A stretch of 64,000 nt of DNA from Mesostigma viride (taxonomy: Eukaryota > Streptophyta > Mesostigmatophyceae > Mesostigmatales > Mesostigmataceae), in contig RPFO01000078.1 of the NCBI GenBank assembly GCA_009746045.1, forward strand, positions 1,030,516 through 1,094,515, given 5' to 3'. Below are positions 29,601 through 40,577 of the stretch, in pieces (position 1 is the stretch's first letter; each line of letters begins with the position of its first letter). Both the position numbers and the translations under genes were made by a program. Below the pieces are notes generated by a model that ran no database searches, was not told the origin of the DNA, and worked only from the letters and a program-made list of their open reading frames with translations.

Positions 29601-31109
29601 CACCTTGTGGAAATCTGAAGCTGGTGTATGAGCTCTGACTCAGGCACTATCAAGGTATACTCCCCCTCATCCAGGGTGCATCCCTCTGGAAGAGATCCAC
29701 CCAGGGGTATTATCCGGATGACATATAAGCCTCCTTTGCCACGAGCAAAAGGATTATCGGCCTTCTGATGAGCGAGGCCAACCAGGTATCGTAATTCACC
29801 AAGCAGGTTGCTGGTTGTGTCTGCAGTGACAAACCATCAGCAATGCAACGTAGCAATTGGCTTGAGAGGCAGTAAGCCAGTAGCTCAAGCGTATAAGCAT
29901 GTCGACGATTGCTAGTCTAGCAATCGCCATAGTCTGACTACGGATATTGTGCCGGCAGATAATAACCAATTAGCGTGTGTCTGTACTGCTTGGCCGGCTC
30001 CCGAGTCTTCCCTCATGAGAACGCGTGGGCTCCTCATGTCAGTGAATCCGACTTTCAGCCCTTCTTTCTCTACAGCTCCTTCAAAGCTCCCGGAAGGTGG
30101 ACCTCCGACACTGCATGGCTAACTTGGGTCTGCGTGGCAGCTACGGCTGCATCCTTTTCAGCAGCGTTGTTTATCTCCTCCCCGTTGTGACCCGAGTCGT
30201 GCGCCTGCCCGTTCTTCTTGCCTCTCCACTCTCAATCACACCGTCCTCTGTGAGTGCAATGTGCATGCTCTGCATCCTCAGCTGCCTTGACACCTCCCGG
30301 AATGAGGTCTTCTTCGCTATCCATTCCAGACTACTTCACCTCAGGCCTGCCATCTATAGCGAATCTATATATCGTACAAAATCAACGACTAAAAGCAACC
30401 TCCGGCAGCAAGTAATATGATGCACTATTCAGACGACCGCGCCTACACCCATGAATGCCATATAACACATTTATCCGCGTGTATTAATCGATTAACTCAC
30501 AGAAAAATGCGTACGGCTCGTATGCACCATGTGCTCGGTGGTCATCAGGTGTCAACGGTTACGGTTGGGTGCCAACGGTTCCGGTTGGACTCGAGGCCGT
30601 AATTGCTCGGTTGTCACGTTGTCAACGGTTACGATTGATTTTTTTTTTCAAGCGTAGCTGTTCACACCGTGACACCCGAGCAATTCTGGCCTCGAGTCCA
30701 AAGCGTAACCGGTGACACCCAGAACAAAGCAGGTGCGAGCGCACATGCACGATCATGGCCTATCATGGCTATGCCTTCTATAATTTACAGGGCTCCCATG
30801 CTCGTTCCCCACCCAGGCAGGGATTTATTAATGAGTCACATTTAGTCTGCCATTGTAGATCGCCATGCCCCTGGCTTTCCGACGCGGTCGGAAACCCGGG
30901 GAGGAAGCTCTGTTTGGCATTGCAAGCGAGGGCGGGGGGTGGGTGGGGTATATTACAAACGACAGTTGATCAATTAGTTTTGGCTGCATCTTTCGGCCAT
31001 GGCACGCTTCAGCATGGTTATGGAGCAGTTTTAATGGCGCAGAGGGGGGCCTTATGTGGATTCTTCTTTCGATTATCGCCATCGGTTGCGTTGTTTTTGC
31101 TATGGTGAA

Positions 31110-31574
31110 GTGCGCCGGGGCCAGGTTAGCTGCGGCAGAGATGCTGGCAAAATGGACAACAGACGCATGCTTGCGCAGTGATCTGTCACGAAGCACGCGC
31201 GCACAGGTGTGCAAGTGTGGTCGGCGATGCCTGGATAGGGTCAACTGAGACGAGTTATGCACAATGCGGACTGACTATTGGACTAAGAAACCGGCTGATA
31301 GAAAGGAGTTTATAACAACGCAGCTGAGACTGGGGATCAAAGAGAGTGACCAACCGTCACAAGCGGTATAGGCTGCATGAAGATTATCGTTTCATCATCC
31401 ATGGCAACGATACCATTGGTGGGCCAGAACCAATCCCGTTTTACTATCGCATGTGTGAGTCAGCGTTCCGTCATGATGCTTTGTACATCAACACTCACAC
31501 TCAGTTGGCACCTTGCTGTAAAGACGACTGTCCAGCCTGACCCTGTGAACGACAACGACGACGACGACGACGAA

Positions 31575-31640
<66 letters not shown>

Positions 31641-31978
31641 TGCGACCTCGAGCTCGGTAGCACTCTCGCACATGCAGCACAAACCGGGCTCCAAACGCCG
31701 TGCTCTTTTTTCATTTTCTACGTTTATGGAGGCGGCGAAGGCTGTGTGCGAGTTGTGGATACGGCATTGGTTGAGGCCCGCGGTTGAGAAGGACCCACGG
31801 GATGGCGCTAGTAGGTTAGTGGAGGAGCCCTGCATAAAGAGTCTTTACAGCGAGTACAAGGCTGAGAAGGACAGCTATGGGGAGCCTAGCTACAGTCGGG
31901 GAGAGTTTATTCAGGAAGATATTTCGCTTGGTCATAGTCAACACATAAGTCAGGATCGAAAAGTATAGATCCAAGGTA
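31110..31978. repeat. (GAC)n array at 31,553-31,640 within gene-poor DNA
   Basis: About 29 GAC triplets. The plus-strand open frame 31,672-31,965 beyond it ends SQHISQDRKV and has no recognised domain. It may be the 3' part of an unidentified transposon ORF that leads into the next frame at 31,979. Confidence 0.7.
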
Positions 31979-33397
31979 ATGGGTGTATGCTCACACTGCC
32001 GGAAATACAAAGATGCAATATTGTTCTGGCGCACCACAGACCAAAAGAAATGGGCAGAGGCAAAGGGAAAGCTAGCCGACCACAAGCAGCTTAACCACAG
32101 GGTAAACTATTACTATGATGGTGTGGCAGTATCTCCCCTAGCAGCGCAGGTTGGGTTGTTGTCTCCAGAGATAGTGGGTGCCTGCCTGAAGAAGGCAGAC
32201 AGGGTGTTTGCTAGGCTGAGGCGGAAGGACAAGGGTTGGAAGATGCTGAGGCCCCAGGTGGGAATGGGGGTCAGGATGTGGAACGAACCGTCAATGCCAA
32301 GCAAGCATGGCAAGTGGCAGGATGGGCTGGTAACCCAGTTGGATGAGGCCAACCATTCTTGTCTGGTAGCTTTGGACAGGGATCCCAAGCGCGTGTACAG
32401 GTTGTCCTGGGCTCACGTCAAAGAGAGAAGGCCAAGTGCAATCTGGTCTGTAGACGGCCCTGAGCCTCCCTTGGAGGTAGAGGCTCAGGATGAGAGCCAG
32501 GCAGTAGATGCGAACCCGCCATGCTTGGATGATGGCTTGTCCTGGATGGAAGAGGGTGAGCAGGAATCTGCTGCAGCAACTGACACAGGGCCAGCGGGGG
32601 CCAGGGCTGGACCGAAGCCCAAGGGGCTCCTCACGGCGGACGTCATCCGAGCGCTGATGAGCGGCAAGCGTGATCCCAAGGTATCTAAGCTCACGGGGTG
32701 GGGGTCATGTTGGGCAGCTACATTAGAAGTGGATACCAATTCACGGGTGTCCATTCTGAGGGTTGAGGATGCTGCAGGGTTGCACATGTCCTTAGCCAAT
32801 TGCCCAGCCGTGTCTGATTTCTCGGGGAATGTGTCCATGAAAGTTCTGGGGGAGGTGAGTGTGCCTATTCTGGGGGTGCCCACTGTGTTCTGTGTGGTAG
32901 AGGGCTATGAGGGTCCAGCCATACTGGGGCAGAATTTCTTATGCCAGCCGGGGGTGACGATAACCTCTGAGGAATTGGCACTAGAAGGGCAGGGCAGTTT
33001 ACCCCCACAGAGATATCGCTACTCCTGGGGACTAAGTGTGGCTGTAAGGGCTGTGAAGGGAATTGCAGTGGAGGGGCCTGAGTCTAAGGAGCCCAATGCA
33101 CAGGACCTGCTGATCATCCCAACAACGTTTGACCCACGCCAGATGGGGGTGCAGAGGTACCGAATCCCTGGAACGAGTCCTGTACCTTCGCGCAAGCTAG
33201 TGGAGATAATGCAAAGCCCCAAGATGGCTAAGGCATGGACCCTTGGCTTTGTGGCCTCTGGGTATGAGTGGATGATTGCCAACTGTGCAGAGCCTGTAGA
33301 TGTCCTCCCTGAGGATCACCAGCTGCTCAGATTGATGTTTGTCCTCAAGCTCAAGCAGGTAGATGGCGTCGAGGCGCCACACGTCAGGCAGTTGTAA
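31979..33397 (+). CDS. copia-like pol segment: integrase C-terminus, retropepsin-like domain, RT N-terminus (472 codons)
   Basis: An intact ORF from ATG at 31,979. The first ~45 residues hold a CSHCRKY / DHKQLNHRVNYYYD zinc-site-like stretch of unclear origin. Residues ~60-160 look like an integrase C-terminal domain (VGLLSPEIVGACLKKADRVF, then a GKWQDGLVTQLDE barrel-like part). A linker leads to a retropepsin-like domain at ~245-340: ATLEVDTNSRVSIL (D-T-N-S in place of D-T-G-S/A) and the closing AILGQNFL. From ~395 the start of a Ty1/copia reverse transcriptase follows: VEIMQSPKMAKAWTLGF, EWMIANCAEPVDV and LMFVLKLKQVDGVE. The frame then stops, and RT continues in another frame. Thus the order is INT-PR-RT, with PR and RT in one frame. 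Confidence 0.75.
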   Translation: MGVCSHCRKYKDAILFWRTTDQKKWAEAKGKLADHKQLNHRVNYYYDGVAVSPLAAQVGLLSPEIVGACLKKADRVFARLRRKDKGWKMLRPQVGMGVRMWNEPSMPSKHGKWQDGLVTQLDEANHSCLVALDRDPKRVYRLSWAHVKERRPSAIWSVDGPEPPLEVEAQDESQAVDANPPCLDDGLSWMEEGEQESAAATDTGPAGARAGPKPKGLLTADVIRALMSGKRDPKVSKLTGWGSCWAATLEVDTNSRVSILRVEDAAGLHMSLANCPAVSDFSGNVSMKVLGEVSVPILGVPTVFCVVEGYEGPAILGQNFLCQPGVTITSEELALEGQGSLPPQRYRYSWGLSVAVRAVKGIAVEGPESKEPNAQDLLIIPTTFDPRQMGVQRYRIPGTSPVPSRKLVEIMQSPKMAKAWTLGFVASGYEWMIANCAEPVDVLPEDHQLLRLMFVLKLKQVDGVEAPHVRQL

Positions 33398-34711
33398 CCG
33401 AGTACCATGGCACTGGACAGTTAGCAGATGAGGAGCTCTATACACCAGGGATGCTGCATGACACGTGGAGAATGTTGCTGTGTGTTTCCTTGTCTTTCCT
33501 GGTCAAAGGCATTGCCTATGGCTCTGCTTTGATAGATTTCAAGAGGGCTTTTCTCAAGGGGGACCAGGAAGAGGCTAGGAGACATGGCGAACGATACCAC
33601 CTTTCTTTGTCAGTGTGCCTGCTGTGTGGAGGGCAGAGATCAAGGCAAGGTATCTAAGGATTCTCAAGGGTGTAGAGGGTCTTAGGTCCAGTCCCATCAT
33701 CTGGAGGAAGAGCCTCGAGAAGTTTCTCAAAACTGTCTGTGGCTTGTCGGTTTCCCCAGCTGATCCTTGCTTGTTCCAGGCTAGCGATGGTGGCCTGCCT
33801 GTGCTTGCCTCCCTGCATGGAGATGATATGCAACTCATGGGTGCTCCCTCCTGGATTGAGAAGACTCTGTCCAGGATCCAGAAACGGTTTGAGCTGGGTA
33901 AGATCCAGCACATGGTGGAGAATGAGCCCATGGTCTTTTGTGGGATGCAGGCAACCTTGATCAAACAGAAGGGATCTTGGGTCATCAAGCTGGAGGGTGG
34001 TAACAATTATCCTCAGCAGATCCTTGAGGCCCTGCAGGAGCCCATTACCTAGCCAAGGTGTGCTGCCATACGCGATATGTTGGCATGGTTGGCTAGCATT
34101 TGTGCGCCTGGCCTGCTGGTCTTGAGTCGGTTGACAGATTCCCAGCTGGTCGAGGTGGGTGCTGAGAGTGTGATGCAATCTGTGAGGATGTCTCCACCTC
34201 TCATCTCGGGTCCTCTGGATTTGTAGAGGCCCTTTGACATAGTTCTCTATGTGGACAGTTCTATGGATAGTAGGAAGGTCACAGAGGTCAGGGGGCGGGC
34301 AGCAGCATTAATCACCCTGGTGCAAGAGCAGTCCTCTCTAGTCTGCTGGTACAGTCGGTTGCAGAATATAGGGCAACCCCCAGCAGTGACATTGCTGAGT
34401 GCAGGGCAATCTGTGAGGGGCTGCACACAGCCCTTTACTTGAGGGAGCTTTCCTACCAGCTGTGTAAGGTAGCTTCCTGTCGGCTGCAGATGCACACACT
34501 GGCGAAAACTGACAGCATGGGCATGGTGCAGTTCGTGCACAGGCAACTGGCCAGAAGCAGGGACCTTGATCAAGGAAATGTCTGGCTTGGCTGACATTGA
34601 ACATGTGGCCGGCGTGGATAACCCTGCAGATGCTCTCACCAAGCTGGAGGAGAAGGCTGTGCAGCAGTACCCTCTGCTCCGTGGGCTCATGGGCCCCATG
34701 GTGGGGTGCTA
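33398..34711 (+). pseudogene. copia-like reverse transcriptase and RNase H, frameshifted
   Basis: Directly continues the pol segment at 31,979-33,397. YTPGMLHDTWRMLLCV and YGSALIDFKRAFLKGD (33,505-33,560) give RT motif A of Ty1/copia. A frame change leads to LKGVEGLRSSPIIWRKSLEK, then LASLHGDDMQLMGAP (33,808-33,850), where HGDD replaces the usual YVDD. The RNase H domain starts near 34,240 (VLYVDSSMDSRKV), continues with LLSAGQSVRG, and ends in other frames with IEHVAGVDNPADALTKLEEK near 34,600-34,655, the standard copia tail. Multiple frameshifts and stops make this copy dead. No long terminal repeat was identified with confidence; none is visible upstream. Confidence 0.85.
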
Positions 34712-36406
34712 GGGAGACCAACGCCTTGCTCTGGGGTGGGATGTGTCCCAGTGGGCTGGGTAGCCAGAAATGGCTGACAGCAGGTTCTTCAGGTTAGGTA
34801 CACCCTGCTGAACAGGGTTCAGGGTGGAAGTCACTTCCCCTGGCTGAGAATAACGCCTGGCCCTGTCATGGGGTTGCAGAAGGGTCTTAAGGACCTTGTA
34901 ACCGGCCTTGGGTCTTCATGAAATGGACCCTGAAAGGGCAGCCCAAGTGTTGGCTCCTACAGGTTGCTGTACATTTGTATATATTCTATGTAACCAACCT
35001 GTTGCATGCTAATACACCCTGTTTGTGTGACCATGTTGGACGTGGTTGCCAGGGGGCCTCATTATGCGTTCTACTCTCTTTATATTAATAAACCATAATC
35101 ATGTCATCTCCATTTCCTGTATGTTTGTAATGTACAGTTCCAGGATCTGATCCAAACCTGGAGGATATGGGGTGGGGTTCCACTCCCCAGCTGACCACAG
35201 CCTGGATTGTATGTTCAAATCCTGAGATTATCCCTCAGTGAGGACATGGGCTCCCCAGCTTGGCAAGCTTTAACTGGGCTGTATCCATGTCTGTTGAATG
35301 CAAAGGAAGGGGATAGGACGTGGCGGGCGCCAGAAACGGGCGCCTGTGATAACTGGGAAGGACCAGGAACTTACAATAACACGTTTCATGACATCCTCTG
35401 TCCAAGTTCAGCTCGCTGGATGTAGCGACCTCACTTTAAATCTTCACCAGGTTCCCAAAAGAAAGGGTTGGGGCCTGACATGTGGGTCAGGGTTAAGCCT
35501 TGGAACCAATGTTGGCTCTGGACTAATCTTTGGGTAATGCCTCAACTTCCAAACCAAAAGAATGGAAGGCCTGGTCTCTGGGAGAGATCAGGAGTCTGTG
35601 GCATGAGCGAGTATGGCTGATTGGAATCTCAGGCTGGTCCAGCCTCCAAAACAAGATAGGGTTGGAGTTAGCATATTGGGGCACCAATGTGCTAGTTGGA
35701 TGCAGGGTGAGGAGATCTTTCTAACGCCGTGCCGACCGCCTAAAACAGACAAGGGACATGAAAGTTATCAGGTCCCGAAGTACTGCCGACCGGTGGCGGC
35801 GGCAGTGCACACCAAGGTCTCAGTGGACAGGACACGTGGTAGGCAGGGCCTGCACAGGCTTAGCCTGGACCATCACATGACCAGGGTCCACGGAGGCTGA
35901 GGACGCAACGGTCCTGTGGCTAAGTAGAGGCCAGTAGGCCAGTCGCGTGCTCTGCAAGGATGCGCATCCGTGCAGAGCTGTGACAGGAACTGGTGATACT
36001 CAGTCACGGAATGTCAGAGATCCTTGACCGCTGCCTGCAGCAAGGATGCAAGGCAGCGATAAGCAGAGCTCTGGCAAGGTAGCGGTGCACTGTGCTGAGC
36101 CGATGGGAGATGCCTTAGGGCACGTTGGAATGAGGTAACTTAAAGCTATGGCCTAAGTTAGGTCAAGGCAGTTCTTTGCATACGCGCCGTGGTTGTCGCC
36201 CTGGGCGAGCAAGTCGACGAGAGTGTTACCGGGTGCCAAGGATTAAAGGTTGCAAGCCAAGCGACCTAGGTTCAGTCAACAGCGGAAAGACCAGGAGCTC
36301 ACAGCTCGCTGGGCTGATTCGCTAAATCCTGTGCCGTTTACCTCCGGGGCACACTCATAACGATGTAGACTAGCGTTTTGGCTGGTGGTGCCGTTGGTTT
36401 GCTGGC
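34712..36406. other. no gene recognised; probably 3' end/LTR-type sequence of the copia-like element, then unknown DNA
   Basis: Bases 34,712-35,110 directly follow the copia RNase H and may include its 3' LTR, but no second copy is present to define it. From 35,110 to 36,406 there are open but featureless stretches on the plus strand without recognisable domains. Confidence 0.35.
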
Positions 36407-36862
36407 ATGAAGAACAAGGTCTCTGACCTTGCCCCGGTCACAACAGCGACATTCAAGGAAGCCATCAACGGCCTAAGGGACGCCTTCGACCATTTCTGGA
36501 AGGAAGAAAGGGCCGAACACGAGCATGGTTCTTATCAACCCCAAGCCCCCCATGTCCAAGGTAAGATGTTTGTTTATGCATATTGCATAAAGGCAATTAT
36601 GTGGTTTCCTCACGACATGGCATCGTTGTTCAGCTGATTCCTTGTTCATATGCCAGAATAATGTATCAATCGTCATTGTGTGACTTAATGCTACCATTGG
36701 ACTTCACTTTCTTTTTCCACCATCTTGACACAGGAAATCAAGGCAGCCCACTATTTCACGGAATGGCTGCACGGTTGCATCGACCCGAACCTTGGCCGTT
36801 GGGTCAAGTTGTGCTCCCGAGTGGCATCTATCCGCCGGCCGGTAGTCGCCGGCCCGGACGCC
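36407..36862 (+). CDS. possible two-exon small gene or gag start, unidentified
   Basis: ATG at 36,407 opens a protein-like stretch (TTATFKEAINGLRDAFDHFW, KEERAEHEHG) up to a good donor at 36,560/36,561 (CAAG|GTAAGA). A strong acceptor (TTGACACAG) at 36,733 precedes an open segment reading EIKAAHYFTEWLHGCIDPNL, then GRWVKLCSRV, to TAG at 36,860-36,862. The phases do not match for the first frame; an overlapping frame (MVLINPKPPMSK) does match. Function unknown. It could be the N-terminal part of a retroelement gag rather than a host gene. Confidence 0.25.
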
Positions 36863-36894
36863 TAGTTAGGTGGGCATCAAAGGTTGGTGTCTAG

Positions 36895-37289
36895 ATGCTA
36901 GTCGGTGCCTAAGCAAGGTGCAGAAGCCAGTGAGCGCCGTGACGGTCAGAGAACCGTTGCCCTCGGTAGCATAATTCCGAGCGCTGAGTGCCGGTAGTAT
37001 CGGGTTAGCAGCTCGAGCACGCACTATCGGTTAGCCTACCGGTAGTCTCGGGTTAGTGTCTCAAGGATGCCTTATCGGTTAGCGCCGCGCCGCTGAGCTC
37101 CTTGCCGCCTGGCCAGCCGCAAGGGTTCAATAGCAATCAGTGGTGGCCGCGGGCTCAGCCTCCCACAATCGAATCCCCAAACAACAAAAATCCCGTCTAG
37201 TCCATCGCCGGCGTGCTAGCCAGCGGTGAAGGGCATTCAACTTGTATTCACAACAGTCAACATTACCGTTGACCATTTTTTCTGGGCTC
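36895..37289. other. GGTTAG/CGGTAG-rich leader before the second retroelement
   Basis: Short repeats of TATCGGTTAGC and CGGTAGT(A/C)TCGGGTTAG lie at 36,985-37,085. No coding signal was seen. The block may be the LTR or 5' leader of the element that starts at 37,290, but no matching 3' copy was found. Confidence 0.3.
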
Positions 37290-38436
37290 ATGGCGCGTGG
37301 TGCGGAGCGAACGCAAGCTTCAACCCAGGACCAGGGAACGCAAGCATCAACTCCGGCGGATGGGAGTGGCGCAGCCCCCGTGGCGACTGGGCCAGCTGGT
37401 GGCACGGCCAGCACAGCTCCGGGGCAGCAGTCAGCACCACCTGCCCGGAAAGTTTTCAAGAAAGAAGAGCTGCCAAGTAAGCTGCCTGGGCGAGCTCCGG
37501 CAGGACTACAACGAACTGACCGACGCAGCTTTCCTCACCAAGCTGCGCCGGTCAGAGGTATGCAACGAGGCTACGGGTAATGCAGACGTGCAAGCCAGCA
37601 AAGAGGCGTGGACCTGGCCCGACACGGTGCAGGCCCTGCAGGAGGTGCTCGACACCTCAAGCTTTCCCGACGAGGAAAAGGAGGGGCAGGCGCTAGTGTG
37701 CAACCTTTCGCTTGACCCAAATTACCTCAGCTCGGACATGGCCAGATTCGCGGCCCAGGTCCGGAGCAATTGAGTCTTGAAGCACATGAGTAGCGAATAT
37801 TTACTCAGCGCAGTTCTGGATGCGCTGGGGCTGACGCCAGAGAGCCGTGCCAATGTCAAGGCCGGTCTCGGCATGAAAATTGCGCTAGCTTCTTCCGTGG
37901 TAGTGGGCACCCCGGACGACCAGAAACGGTTCAACGCAGCCATGGCGCACCTCCGAGAGATGTTCAAGGACCGGGGCGGCCCCAGGCGTAACAACAAGCT
38001 GCTGACCGTCGCTCAGGTAACCCCTGTGCCTGCTGCGACTCCGCCAGCAGCTTCTCTGTCGGAAGTGACTACTTTGGTTACCCAGCTGTCCACGACGGTG
38101 GCCGACAACGTGGTGCGAATGTTGGGTGGCAAACGCCGAGCTCGCGGTGGTCGGCACAACCAGGACGCATCCAGCAAACGCGGGCCGGGAGGCGGTCAGG
38201 GCAAGCAGCCTCGACAGGAGGGCGGCGCTGGCAGGCAGCAACAGCAGCAGGGTGGCGTCCCCAAGGAGAAGGTCGTCTGCGAGCGGTGCACCGGCATGGG
38301 GCACGCCGAGGCCAACGGCACGCTGCGGCTGGACCTCGGCAAGGCGACTCGAGTGTGCCGGCGCTGCTGGGCGGTTCGGCTTCCTGGACACGACCCCAAC
38401 ACGCGCCGCGCCCCACGGCCAGCCATGCCCAAGTGA
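37290..38436 (+). pseudogene. gag of the second copia-like retroelement
   Basis: ATG at 37,290 starts MARGAERTQASTQDQG. A frameshift near 37,480 passes to LGELRQDYNELTDAAFLTKL and TWPDTVQALQEVLDTSSF. A TGA at 37,771-37,773 interrupts, then the same frame continues MSSEYLLSAVLDALGLTPES, a basic QGKQPRQEGG region and a C-terminal zinc-site-like segment: CERCTGMGHAEAN followed ~18 residues later by CRRCW. It would be the RNA-packaging capsid precursor. The single frameshift plus stop show it is decayed. It lies directly ahead of integrase on the same strand. Confidence 0.65.
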
Positions 38437-38462
38437 CGTCATAGAGGTGATGTGTGTCGCGG

Positions 38463-38637
38463 TGAGTCGGCTAGGCGTGAGGATGCTGTGCCTTGTAGTC
38501 GGCGTGAGGATGCTGTGCCTTGTAGTCGGCGTGAGGATGCTGTGCCTTGTAGTCGGCGTGAGGATGCTGTGCCTTGTAGTCGGCGTGAGGATGCTGTGCC
38601 TTGTAGTCGGCGTGAGGATGCTGTGCCTTGTAGTCCT
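38463..38637. repeat. 27-bp tandem repeat, six units
   Basis: GTGAGGATGCTGTGCCTTGT plus AGTCGGC is repeated almost without change between gag and integrase. The in-frame period (RREDAVPCS per unit) lengthens the upstream part of the integrase ORF. Confidence 0.95.
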
Positions 38638-38649
38638 AATGTTCCCACG

Positions 38650-39887
38650 TCAGAGGTTCAGAATGGAAGTGCAAGTGCTGCAGCTGCTCAGGAGTGCGTG
38701 CCCAGCGTGGTCGCGATAGAGCCTGAACACGCCCTACCGGAGCTCACCCCTTCAGGTGAGATGGTGCCAGTAGATGCCGAGGTAGCCCCTCACGTAGACG
38801 TGGAGTTGGGTCGCCGTCTCAGTAAGGCCTCACTAGAGCACATTGCCGACAGGAATGCACATGCATGCTTGGCGGGGCAGGTGCCTAGCATAGAAGGGGA
38901 TGGCACAACCCCCACAGCCATAGGATTGCGGATGCTCGCTTACCAGATTCACCTTGCGGTGGGTCATGTGGCGGGGCAAACGCTAGACAGGGCGACTAGG
39001 CTATGCGGGGCGCCGGGGTTGAAGGCAGCTCAGGCGGAGTTAGAGGAGTGCCGCGCATGCGCGAGTGTCAGGAAGAAGCGTAGGCGCTGGCATGCTAAGA
39101 CTCCTTCCCCATACCGGGGGAGGCTAGTTGGGGATGTAATGCATTTGGAGGAGGGGGACTATTATGTGGTCTTGATGGATCGCTATACCAAGTTCCTAGC
39201 CATCGAGCCACTGCCAAGCATGGTAGAGGAGTCCTTGTGGCGGGGGCTGCGCATCAAGCCATGTCTCACTTCTTTCCCATCTCTGAGGTCATGTTGGACC
39301 AACAATTTGACTGCATTGTGGGGCGGGAGGGCTGTGAGATGGTGGTTATTGCTGGGCGGCAGGACCATGGCAACTTGGGGCTGATTGATAGGCACACCAG
39401 CAGCGCGAAGGGCACGGCGGCCAAGCAGCAGGCCAGCGGGGTAGGATTCAAGCCCGCGGGGCAGCCTTATGCACAACGCGCGCTGTGGTGCCGCTTGCTC
39501 ATGGACAAGCTTACAATAGCCAGGTGCTTTTCAAGGTGCCCCAGGGACTAGGTCTTATTACCGCGCGGGGGCTGCAGTCGGGCATTTACCCCCCAGGCGT
39601 GGTAGACCATTGGGAGGCCCACCTCGCTACCCCCACTGAGGTTAGGCGGCAGTTAGACCGCACCCAGCCCGACTTGTCGCGGGAGTTGGAGCTGGGGGAG
39701 TTGGTCTTGTTTCACAAGGAGTCTTGAGTTCCTTTGGCAAGCGGGGGCAGATGCAAGGGCCAGGCATGGTGGTGGATTTGGACTGGGCGCATAGGCGGGT
39801 GAAGGTGCACTGGGAGCATAGGGACTATCTCATCCCGTGAAATAAGGTGTATCGGTACAAGGCGTCCGATGCCCAGGTCCAGGCGGC
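38650..39887 (+). pseudogene. integrase of the second copia-like retroelement, split by hAT copy 2
   Basis: The HHCC zinc site is IHLAVGHVAGQTL ... EECRACASVRKKRRR (38,945-39,085). The catalytic core starts GRLVGDVMHLEEGDYYVVLM with the first Asp (39,118-39,177), followed by DRYTKFLAIEPL. After a frameshift near 39,230 the second Asp block appears as EVMLDQQFDCIVGREG. The third-acid region reads NLGLIDRH, with Asp where Glu is expected. Another frameshift leads to VPQGLGLITARGLQSGIYPP and a C-terminal domain, LELGELVLFHKE, KVHWEHRDYLIP, VYRYKASDAQV. That domain is cut at 39,887 by hAT copy 2 and resumes at 42,165. It would join element cDNA to the genome; this copy is dead. Confidence 0.82.
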
Positions 39888-40577
39888 CCGTGTTGGTTCG
39901 TACGGCACCTCGAGTATGAAAATACGCCGTATTGCACGGTACTGACGCTTTCGACGGCGTACGCCGTACGATTTTCACTGTTTGTCACTTTGGACGTAAG
40001 CCGATTTGGGAGGTCGCGGACGTGTCACGCGGTGGGGAGAGGCCCGGGAACCTGTCGGTGGTGCTGAAATTGCTAAAATTGCAGCAAGTGCATAGCTACT
40101 TGCTAGTACGCGAGTGACGGTGTGCCTTTTTACTTTTTTTGACAGGATTTTTTACTGCGCGGGAGAAAAGCTGTAAGGGGACAGCCATTTCCAGAAGACA
40201 CAGAAGAGTGAAGACGCAATTAAAGCAAATAGAGGGTGCTGTGACGGTTCATGCATTGTGCGCCCAGCAATCACCTAAGAGGCGACCATGCCTAGAGTTC
40301 TAGTCGTCAGAAGGGGAGAGGAGTATCAATACCTCCACCTGATTGACGAGGTGGAAAAGACCGTTCGTGGGGAAGACGAGGTAGTCGGCCAGAGGTGAGC
40401 GTGCAAGCTGTGCGATTATAAGTTCGGCAAGCCTGGCAACTTTAGCAAGGATCGCGCTGTCGGCCATCTCTTTTTTTCTCGGCCACATCCCCAACAAGGT
40501 AGCCACATTCTGCCAGCAGTCTGGGAATGTAGAAGGCCTGATCGGGCGCTAACTGGTTTGATCTGTACGGCGCGGGG

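Larger units (their letters stand above)
26235..31100. repeat. 4.9-kb imperfect palindrome: arms 26,235-28,010 and 29,572-31,100
   Basis: The left arm read forward matches the right arm read backward along most of its length. Examples are AACGCAACCGATGGCGATAA (26,245; inverse at 31,075), the poly-C and GCCAAACAGAGCTTCCTCCC block (26,386-26,450; inverse 30,895-30,960), and CCAAGTTAGCCATGCAGTGT (27,483; inverse with one change at 30,110). The innermost match is the CACCAGCGAAAGGGACGAAT block (27,985; inverse 29,590). The arms differ by scattered substitutions and indels, including a long poly-C on one side only, so this is an old duplication rather than a read artefact. The 1.56-kb spacer holds a gag-like ORF tail and two minisatellites. 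Confidence 0.93.

Noticed and set aside
26235-31100. Palindrome explained as an assembly or hairpin-read artefact
   Set aside because: The arms differ by many substitutions and indels, which an artefact from one molecule would not show; long-read confirmation is still desirable.
37777-38436. Independent 219-codon gene
   Set aside because: It is the continuation of the upstream gag frame across a single TGA and lies directly before integrase of the same element.
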